A stretch of DNA of 20,721 nt from Ohtaekwangia sp966211525. Its GTDB lineage: Bacteria; Bacteroidota; Bacteroidia; Cytophagales; Cyclobacteriaceae. The position numbers were made by a program, and so were the translations under genes. The stretch is from the NCBI GenBank assembly GCA_966211525.1, contig CBIHOZ010000129.1:1-20721 (forward strand), given 5' to 3'. Positions 1-5,520 of the stretch are shown here, one piece after another. Position 1 is the stretch's first letter; each line of letters starts with the position of its first letter. The notes beneath the pieces were generated by a model that saw nothing but the letters and a program-made list of their open reading frames with translations, was not told the DNA's origin and made no database searches.

Positions 1-170
1 TTCGGCGCTGCTGCGCTGGTGGCAGCAGCTCTGCCGGCATGCAGAGCGCCCGAATCGCTTCGTGCCCTACTGCTGAGGCAAGACGCATCCGGCACTGGCA
101 GTGAACGCGTGCGTCGCCTTCGGCATCGCCTATGCCCGCGCCGGACGCACTGCCGATGCGCGGGCGATGT
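1..170 (+). other. High-GC foreign segment with a protein-like frame, joined inside the esterase gene
   Basis: About 117 of the first 170 bases are G or C, whereas positions 181-240 have 24 of 60. On the plus strand, the frame starting at base 2 has a strong G/C third-position preference (21 of 24 codons before a TGA at 74-76, about 25 of 32 after it). It reads like real protein on both sides of the TGA; the downstream part (77-172) is alanine-rich and resembles a TPR helix (AVNACVAFGIAYARAGRTAD). Such bias is typical of high-GC Proteobacteria and unlike the rest of the window. The stretch is too short to name a protein. The in-frame TGA could be a true stop between two pieces, a nonsense mutation or a sequencing error. 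The segment most likely comes from a different genome (chimeric assembly), with real integration as the alternative. Confidence 0.6.
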
Positions 171-1377
171 CGTTTACTTCATTTTTAAAATCTCCGTTTA
201 CCTGAGCACTCGCGGTGCAGTTCAATTCTTTTTGGGAAAGTATAGGTAACGTTCCCTCCGTTACCGGTTCATCTTTTGCATACAGCCACTTACGAAACCA
301 CCGTACAGCAGCTTCGCGTTTGGGCCTGGATATACCATGGCCATCATCCACCGTAAACAGACTTACTTTATCCGGCTCATTTAAAACCGTATATACCTGC
401 TTCAGCTCGCTATATACTTCTTCTGCACCGGTATAATCAACAAAGTCATAACGGCCTGCGAGTATTAATATAGGTTTGGGTGCGAATGCAATCAGAAAAT
501 CACTGATCTCCAGCTGCGCGTTGCCTTCATACGGTATATGTTGACAACCATCACTCGCGCCCATCAACTCGAGGTTGCGTTCTCTTCGTGCTATGAAACT
601 GCAGGGAGCTGCAACTTTAATGCGATCGTCAAATGCAATATAGTATGTTGTTTGAGTTCCGCCCCCGGAATTACCAAGACAACCAATGCGATCTTTATCT
701 ACTTCAGAACGCGTAACGAGATAGTCCAGTCCACGAACATTATCCCACAACTCATAGGCTACTGCTCCGCTGCCCACCAGATTTGCAGCTGCATTCACGA
801 GTGTGTGCTCGGTAGTACCACCTCGCGTAACGGGCTTGGCATCTTTATCGGTAAGTTGATGCCGTTCGCCCTGCGATATCGGATCAATCACCAATACAAC
901 AAAACCATGCAGTGCGAAGAGGATCGCTGTTTTCTGATAAGACTCCGTTGCTTTTGATTCCTGTTCGTGTCCGCAAAACAACAGCACCGAAGGAAACGGT
1001 CCTTTTCCTTCCGGTATATATAGGTTGGATGAAACGTGATGTCCCGGTATACTTTCGTAGACAATACGCTCAACGCGGTAACCCTTTTGTTTTATAACAC
1101 CAACTACATTCGCATTGAGACTTGTCTTTGCAGGCAATTCACCCAATAACTTTTTATACTGCGCTCTGCATTCTTCCCGGTAGGCGATCATCGCTTCGCG
1201 CGACTGAAGCGCTTGTTGCAATGATTTTCTTCTGGCATCATACTGTTGGTGTACCTGCTGCAACAAGTATGTGTTCAACGTATACTCTGCTTTCCAGTCA
1301 AAAACATGATAGGGTTTTTGACCCTCTGCCGTCAGGCAAGTTATACCCAGAAGAAGAATGATAACAGCGGCACGCAT
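130..1377 (-). CDS. Alpha/beta-hydrolase carbohydrate esterase (acetyl xylan esterase-like), 3' end lost at a junction
   Basis: Secreted or periplasmic serine esterase, likely removing acetyl or methyl esters from pectin. I start it at ATG 1377, giving 415 residues with an N-terminal signal peptide (RAAVIILLLGITCLTAEG); a TTG two codons earlier is less likely. The alpha/beta-hydrolase triad is visible: Ser237 in GNSGG, Asp311 in AGRYDF, His347 in DDGHG. The oxyanion region around LLFCGHEQES and the DPISQGER motif fit acetyl xylan esterase (AXE1)-type esterases; a CE19-like pectin methylesterase is an alternative. The start lies 2 bp after the kdgF stop, so it is the last gene of that operon. 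The last 13 residues (after NEVN) are encoded by the high-GC segment at 130-170 and are not native. As I recall, relatives continue into a second domain at this point, so the gene is probably 3'-truncated and the stop at 130 accidental. Substrate is inferred from context only. Confidence 0.75.
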   Translation of the reverse strand: MRAAVIILLLGITCLTAEGQKPYHVFDWKAEYTLNTYLLQQVHQQYDARRKSLQQALQSREAMIAYREECRAQYKKLLGELPAKTSLNANVVGVIKQKGYRVERIVYESIPGHHVSSNLYIPEGKGPFPSVLLFCGHEQESKATESYQKTAILFALHGFVVLVIDPISQGERHQLTDKDAKPVTRGGTTEHTLVNAAANLVGSGAVAYELWDNVRGLDYLVTRSEVDKDRIGCLGNSGGGTQTTYYIAFDDRIKVAAPCSFIARRERNLELMGASDGCQHIPYEGNAQLEISDFLIAFAPKPILILAGRYDFVDYTGAEEVYSELKQVYTVLNEPDKVSLFTVDDGHGISRPKREAAVRWFRKWLYAKDEPVTEGTLPILSQKELNCTASAQVNGDFKNEVNDIARASAVRPARA

Positions 1378-1379
1378 AA

Positions 1380-1718
1380 TCAAGAGATGAATTCCTGTCT
1401 TATAGGATTAAAGCTGTCGATGAGGCGAACGTGCTTGGTGAGTAACTGGATAGTATGTTTTTTATTTGATGGAACACTGAACATATCACCGGCACGTAAA
1501 CGTTGATCGGGCTCGCCTTCACAAAAGAATATAATCTCTCCTTCCGCTACATAGGTCGTCTGCTCATGTACATGATAGTGCGGTGGTTCGGGTTCACTCC
1601 AGGGACCATTACTGAAATCAATAACGACTGTCATGAGATCGTTGGTGTGAATCAGTCTTCTCTCAACACCATCTTTAACCTTTGTAATCACTGCGTCCTG
1701 CGCTCGTAAAACCGGCAT
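1380..1718 (-). CDS. kdgF: KdgF-type cupin, unsaturated galacturonate linearising enzyme
   Basis: A small single-domain cupin of 112 residues, the usual KdgF size. KdgF converts the cyclic 4,5-unsaturated uronate left by lyases and GH105/GH88 enzymes to its linear keto form, feeding KduI/KduD. Visible features are DGVERR near the N-terminus, a metal-binding cluster PHYHVHEQ (His47, His49, His51, Gln53), a glycine-turn with EGE at 60-61 and 67-69, a second-motif histidine His88, and the family-like C-terminus FNPIRQEF. There is no signal peptide, which fits a cytoplasmic enzyme among secreted ones. I start at ATG 1718 (MPVLRAQ) rather than further upstream at 1775, because the extra residues match nothing in the family. 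The stop TGA is 2 bp before the esterase ATG. The 113 bases between this gene and the pectinesterase carry a short tandem repeat. Confidence 0.85.
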   Translation of the reverse strand: MPVLRAQDAVITKVKDGVERRLIHTNDLMTVVIDFSNGPWSEPEPPHYHVHEQTTYVAEGEIIFFCEGEPDQRLRAGDMFSVPSNKKHTIQLLTKHVRLIDSFNPIRQEFIS

Positions 1719-1800
1719 GTGTATATATTTATAGTTACTTTTAAATTCAATTTCAAACAGACCACCAAGAAGCAAAAAGGGTCACGTTAAAAGCGCGTTA

Positions 1801-1836
1801 CGATTAACGTATAACGATTAACGGATAACGATTAGT
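1801..1836. repeat. 14-bp tandem repeat after the first-listed pectinesterase stop
   Basis: Two near-perfect 14-bp units, CGATTAACGTATAA (1801-1814) and CGATTAACGGATAA (1815-1828), are followed by a partial third (CGATTA, 1829-1834) that overlaps the pectinesterase stop codon. A weak 5-bp dyad (CGTTA at 1796-1800, TAACG at 1805-1809) sits at its left edge. It occupies the 113-bp spacer (1719-1831) before kdgF. I see no clear terminator or promoter there. The function is unknown. Confidence 0.6.
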
Positions 1837-2788
1837 GACCAACACTCCAATCCCCAAATATCTTCTCCAATGAAAACGCCTTCACCTCTTCATCCGTTAA
1901 CTGGTGCGACCAACTCACGCGTGCGTTGTCATTGGCACCCGGGCCTTTTGATTTATACTCGGCATAGTAAGCTGTCTTCTCTGCATCTTTCTTGTCCCAA
2001 TTATGCCAGCCTTCAGGTTTGATCTGTTTATCGAGGTAGCAATTTACGAAAACTGTTTTAGCAAAAGGTCTCCACGGACGTCCCAAATAAAATGAACCTT
2101 CTGCTGCACTGCCGGTAATTTTACTGTTGATGAATACAAATCCATACGGTGTCTCTTCTAATGTAGAAGCAGCGGTAACATACCCGTTCGATTTGCAAAA
2201 GATGGTGCAACCATCAAACACGGCCGTAGACCAGCCGAATATAAAATCCACCGTACCTTCTATATAGCAATCTTTATAGTACTGCCTGCTTTTCTCTCCG
2301 TGCGGATATAGCGTGTCCTGATTCCCGAGGAACCGGCAGTTTCGAAACGTTACACGATCTCCGTCAATGCGAACGGCTACAGCTTGTCCTACAGGACCGG
2401 CAGAATTCTCAAACGTGATGTTCTCAGCGGTGAAGTCATCTCCGAAAACAAAAAAACTTGATGAACCCGTTGTCCCCATCTCCTCGCCGAAACGATTTTT
2501 CTTCTGAGCAAAATCATCAAATGTCAAAATCGTCTTCATTACATCTTCACCAACAAACTTTACATTCGTCTTGGAGGTTGGCAATACCAGTTTCTCTTTA
2601 TATATACCCTTTCGAATATAGATAGTTGTCTGGTTCTTTCTGAAATCAGGAACGGCATTGATCGCTTCCTGCACAGTCCTGAATGTACCGGTGCCATCGG
2701 TAGCAACCGTGAAATGATTTTTTACCTGGGCGTGTAAAAACACCGGAGCGATTAGTACAAGTATAAATATATAGTGTCGCACGATCAT
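1832..2788 (-). CDS. Pectin methylesterase (CE8), second of a tandem pair
   Basis: Hydrolyses methyl esters of homogalacturonan, exposing galacturonate for the lyases. The family signatures are all present (numbering from the chosen start): GIYKE at 61-65, Gln135 in GQAVAV, general acid Asp158 in GNQDTLY, nucleophile Asp181 in DFIFG, and Arg237/Trp239 in LGRPWR. Length 318 residues is typical of a single-domain right-handed beta-helix CE8. I chose ATG 2788, which overlaps the upstream gene's TGA as ATGA (translational coupling) and gives a clean signal peptide (IVRHYIFILVLIAPVFLHAQ). A start at 2812 would put eight charged residues ahead of it. The protein is clearly paralogous to the neighbouring gene, sharing among others the block EGWHNW, the DAEKT element and ARVSWSHQLT. 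Export to the periplasm or beyond is predicted; no T9SS tail is present. Confidence 0.9.
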   Translation of the reverse strand: MIVRHYIFILVLIAPVFLHAQVKNHFTVATDGTGTFRTVQEAINAVPDFRKNQTTIYIRKGIYKEKLVLPTSKTNVKFVGEDVMKTILTFDDFAQKKNRFGEEMGTTGSSSFFVFGDDFTAENITFENSAGPVGQAVAVRIDGDRVTFRNCRFLGNQDTLYPHGEKSRQYYKDCYIEGTVDFIFGWSTAVFDGCTIFCKSNGYVTAASTLEETPYGFVFINSKITGSAAEGSFYLGRPWRPFAKTVFVNCYLDKQIKPEGWHNWDKKDAEKTAYYAEYKSKGPGANDNARVSWSHQLTDEEVKAFSLEKIFGDWSVGH

Positions 2789-3768
2789 TTTGTTTTTATC
2801 GATCCGTCCCATCCGTCAGCTCCCGCCAGAATTTTGTCAACAGAATATCGTTGTCGTTCTTTTTTCGTTAACTGATGCGACCACGAAACACGTGCTGCTG
2901 TATTAGAACCTTTACCAGTGGAGTTATACTCTGCATAGAATGTTGTTTTCTCTGCATCCGGTTTACTCCAGTTGTGCCAACCTTCAGGAAGTATATGTTC
3001 ACCCAATTCGCAGTTTATAAAAACTGTCTTTGCATAATTTCTCCACGGCCTTCCTAAATATACTTTGGTCGCTTCCGGGGTAGGTGTGAGTTTACAATTG
3101 AGAAAGACATAGCCGTATGTTTTACCCTCTGGCGTGGATGCGGCTGTTATGTACGAGTTCTTCTTGCTGTGTATGGTACAATCTTCAAATAGCGCTGTAG
3201 CCGCCCCGAAAATAAAATCAGTTGTTCCTTCTATGTAACAATGACTGAAGTATTGGCGACTGCTGTCACCACCGGTATAGATTGTATCCTGGTTTCCGAG
3301 AAAACGACAGTTTTTAAAAACACAACGATCGGCTTCCACATGCAGCGCCACAGCTTGTCCTACAGGACCTGCAGCGTTTTCAAAAGTTATATTCTCTGCA
3401 TAGAAATCGTCACCCATAACTCTAACTGTATAAGATGTAAATGTATTATGCGATCCTTTGCCTGAATAATCATCGAACGAGATGATTGTTGTGGCAGCAT
3501 CTTCCCCGAGCAAAGAAATCTTGTTCGTCCAGGAGTACACTTCCACTTTTTCGCGATATATACCAGGCTTGAGATAAATAGTGATTCTGCCATCCGGAAA
3601 AACCTTGCAGGCATTGATCGCCTCTTGGAGTGTTTTATAATCTCCGCTCCCGTCCTGTGCCACAGTATATTTATCTTTATATACCGTTTGTCCGAAAGAT
3701 ATAGTATTGCCACACAACAGCAACATCGCTACTACACCAGACAATATAAGATACTTCACTTGCTGCAT
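2785..3768 (-). CDS. Pectin methylesterase (CE8), first of a tandem pair
   Basis: A second CE8 enzyme of 327 residues with the same fold and reaction as its downstream paralogue. A signal peptide covers about residues 1-26 (hydrophobic LILSGVVAMLLLCG, cleavage near SFG-QT). Catalytic motifs: GIYRE at 69-73, Gln138, general acid Asp161 in GNQDTIY, nucleophile Asp184 in DFIFG, Arg240 in LGRPWR. It starts 11 bp after the GH43 stop, and its TGA overlaps the next ATG. The two copies have diverged substantially, for example the loop after DDYSGKG (residues 99-105) versus DDFAQKKNRFGEE in the other. They may therefore differ in methylation pattern preference, pH optimum or processivity; that is inference. 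The C-terminus (DGWDGSIKTK) is longer than in the paralogue. Confidence 0.9.
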   Translation of the reverse strand: MQQVKYLILSGVVAMLLLCGNTISFGQTVYKDKYTVAQDGSGDYKTLQEAINACKVFPDGRITIYLKPGIYREKVEVYSWTNKISLLGEDAATTIISFDDYSGKGSHNTFTSYTVRVMGDDFYAENITFENAAGPVGQAVALHVEADRCVFKNCRFLGNQDTIYTGGDSSRQYFSHCYIEGTTDFIFGAATALFEDCTIHSKKNSYITAASTPEGKTYGYVFLNCKLTPTPEATKVYLGRPWRNYAKTVFINCELGEHILPEGWHNWSKPDAEKTTFYAEYNSTGKGSNTAARVSWSHQLTKKERQRYSVDKILAGADGWDGSIKTK

Positions 3769-3779
3769 ATAGCGATAGT

Positions 3780-5426
3780 TTATTGTACAGGTTCAAAGCG
3801 GAACCAATCAAAATCTGCAAATCCGGAATCGTTGATCTGTGTAGTGCGTGTGCAGAAGAGCCCCACCTTCGCACCGATCCACCGTCCTGCTTCCGCCTGA
3901 AAATCTTCATTCACTGTCTCAAATCGTTTGCCGTCCGTACTATAGCTGAATTTACAGCTCGCACCCTTGCGAACCGTAACACGGGTATAAATTGTTGCGT
4001 TAGTTACCTTCGTCAGTATCTTTTCGGTCTCTGCATTTCCTTTTGCTGCATCCTTACACATGATATATACCAGGTGTATACCTTCTTTCGAGTGTTTCAG
4101 CGCAAGCGATGCATAACTCTGTCCCATAACGATAAGTCCAGCCTTTTCGCTTTGCAGTTTTTCATTTGGTGAAAACGTAAATTTCGTTGTCACCATAAAT
4201 TCATCAGCGGGGAATTTCTGCAAGAGTATATTCGGAACATCCCAGCAGTTTTTTGCTTCCTCGGGAATCTTATCAGAATATAAACGTAAGGCCCCATTGG
4301 TCACGTTCATAAACGACCACGTTGCCTTGGGGTTCGCCTGCCATTGCCATTGACGTCCGAGTATAACATCGTTAAACTCATCACTGTCCACAGGTGTAGC
4401 CATCGGATATACTTTGCCGATGTTGGGTTTCTTATGGGCAAGCACAGGCTCTCCGTTACCATCGCCATCCTTATCCATACCGATCACGGGCCAGTCGTTG
4501 ATCCATTTCATAGGTTGCAGATGTACTACACGACCATAAGCACCTTTGTCCTGAAAATGCAGAAACCAATGTTCACCATTCGGTGTATCAACCCATGCGC
4601 CCTGATGCGGGCCATTGATAGACGTGGTTCCCTGATCCATCACCACTTTACGCTCATAGGGTCCATATATACTCTTCGACCGCAGCACCAGCTGCCACCC
4701 GGTAGAGACACCGCCAGCCGGAGCAAATATATAGTAGTATCCGTTGCGCTTGTACAGTTTAGGACCTTCAATGGTTGGATCCGTTGCATGTCCATCGTAC
4801 ACCAGTTTACCTTCATCGATGGTTGCCGTGCCCTCTGCGTTCAACTGCTTGATCGCGATAATACTTTTTATACCGGCACGGCTACCCGCATACGCATAAG
4901 CAAGGTATACTTTGCCATCTTCATCCCACAAAGGACAAGGATCGATCAAACCTTTCCCGGCCTCTACCAGTACCGGCTCGCTCCACGGCCCGGCTGCGTG
5001 TTTCGCTTTGGTCATATATATACCAAAATCCGGATCGGGATAGTATATATAGAATTCATTGTTATGGTACCGAATGGCCGGTGCCCATACACCATTGCCA
5101 TGTTGTGTTTTCTGAAAGTGTTCAAAGGGAGGCTGACGTTTCAGTGCATGACCGATGATAGTCCAGTTAACGAGATCTTTCGAATGGAGTATCGGCAATC
5201 CCGGTATAGCATCGAAACTTGACGCCACCAAATAAAAATCATCGCCTGCACGGCACGCATCGGGGTCAGAATAATCTGCATTAAGCACGGGATTTTTGTA
5301 TGATCCGTTACCCAGATCAGACACCCACACTTTGGATATATAGTTCTTCCCATCCGTCTGCGCCTGCGTGTTGTTAAAAATCAAAATACATACTCCTAAA
5401 AACGACACCCGAAAAATCTGCTTCAT
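3780..5426 (-). CDS. GH43 glycosidase with C-terminal beta-sandwich (arabinofuranosidase/xylosidase type)
   Basis: A 548-residue exported glycoside hydrolase. The signal peptide spans about residues 1-23 (ending NTQAQ). The five-bladed propeller occupies about 44-340 and shows the GH43 triad: base Asp54 in YSDPD, pKa-tuning Asp162 in LIDPCP, and acid Glu220 in TIEGPKLY. From about residue 352 (SDEFND) there is a concanavalin-like beta-sandwich, as in beta-xylosidase-type GH43 proteins. Known activities for this architecture are beta-xylosidase and alpha-L-arabinofuranosidase. In a pectin locus, removal of arabinose or xylose substituents is the likely role, but sequence alone does not settle it. 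It is separated from the upstream PL9 gene by a 94-bp spacer containing a long hairpin and is followed at 11 bp by the methylesterase, so it heads a tight five-gene run. Confidence 0.87.
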   Translation of the reverse strand: MKQIFRVSFLGVCILIFNNTQAQTDGKNYISKVWVSDLGNGSYKNPVLNADYSDPDACRAGDDFYLVASSFDAIPGLPILHSKDLVNWTIIGHALKRQPPFEHFQKTQHGNGVWAPAIRYHNNEFYIYYPDPDFGIYMTKAKHAAGPWSEPVLVEAGKGLIDPCPLWDEDGKVYLAYAYAGSRAGIKSIIAIKQLNAEGTATIDEGKLVYDGHATDPTIEGPKLYKRNGYYYIFAPAGGVSTGWQLVLRSKSIYGPYERKVVMDQGTTSINGPHQGAWVDTPNGEHWFLHFQDKGAYGRVVHLQPMKWINDWPVIGMDKDGDGNGEPVLAHKKPNIGKVYPMATPVDSDEFNDVILGRQWQWQANPKATWSFMNVTNGALRLYSDKIPEEAKNCWDVPNILLQKFPADEFMVTTKFTFSPNEKLQSEKAGLIVMGQSYASLALKHSKEGIHLVYIMCKDAAKGNAETEKILTKVTNATIYTRVTVRKGASCKFSYSTDGKRFETVNEDFQAEAGRWIGAKVGLFCTRTTQINDSGFADFDWFRFEPVQ

Positions 5427-5448
5427 TTCTATTTACTGTTTCTGTTTC

Positions 5449-5511
5449 AAAGTAAAATGAAGGTATAGGATTCTACCCACTCTTGCATCCTGTACCTTCA
5501 TTTTTTACTTT
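5449..5511 (-). terminator. Long intergenic hairpin between PL9 and GH43 (possible attenuator or processing site)
   Basis: The left arm 5449-5471 and right arm 5487-5511 are inverted copies pairing over about 23 bp, with one mismatch (TATAGG against TACAGG) and a 2-nt bulge in the A/T run; the loop is 5472-5486. The base of the stem is AAAGTAAAA against TTTTACTTT, so each strand ends in a T-rich stretch, as in bidirectional terminators, but no uninterrupted T-run follows it. It lies 9 bp after the PL9 stop and 22 bp before the GH43 start, so downstream genes must be read through it. It could be a partial terminator or an mRNA-stability hairpin. Confidence 0.6.
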
Positions 5512-5520
5512 CAATTTATA

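Noticed and set aside
19..249. Plus-strand open frame starting in the high-GC segment and running across the junction
   Set aside because: It is a different phase from the frame with third-position G/C bias, and it crosses the composition break into antisense esterase sequence.
1796..1809. CGTTA/TAACG hairpin as a terminator between pectinesterase and kdgF
   Set aside because: The stem is only 5 bp of mostly A-T pairs and the following T-run is short; it is better explained as part of the tandem repeat.
4344..5222. Long open plus-strand frame of about 292 codons opposite the GH43 gene
   Set aside because: It lies entirely antisense to a GH43 gene with intact catalytic residues, and its translation resembles no protein family; an overlap artefact.
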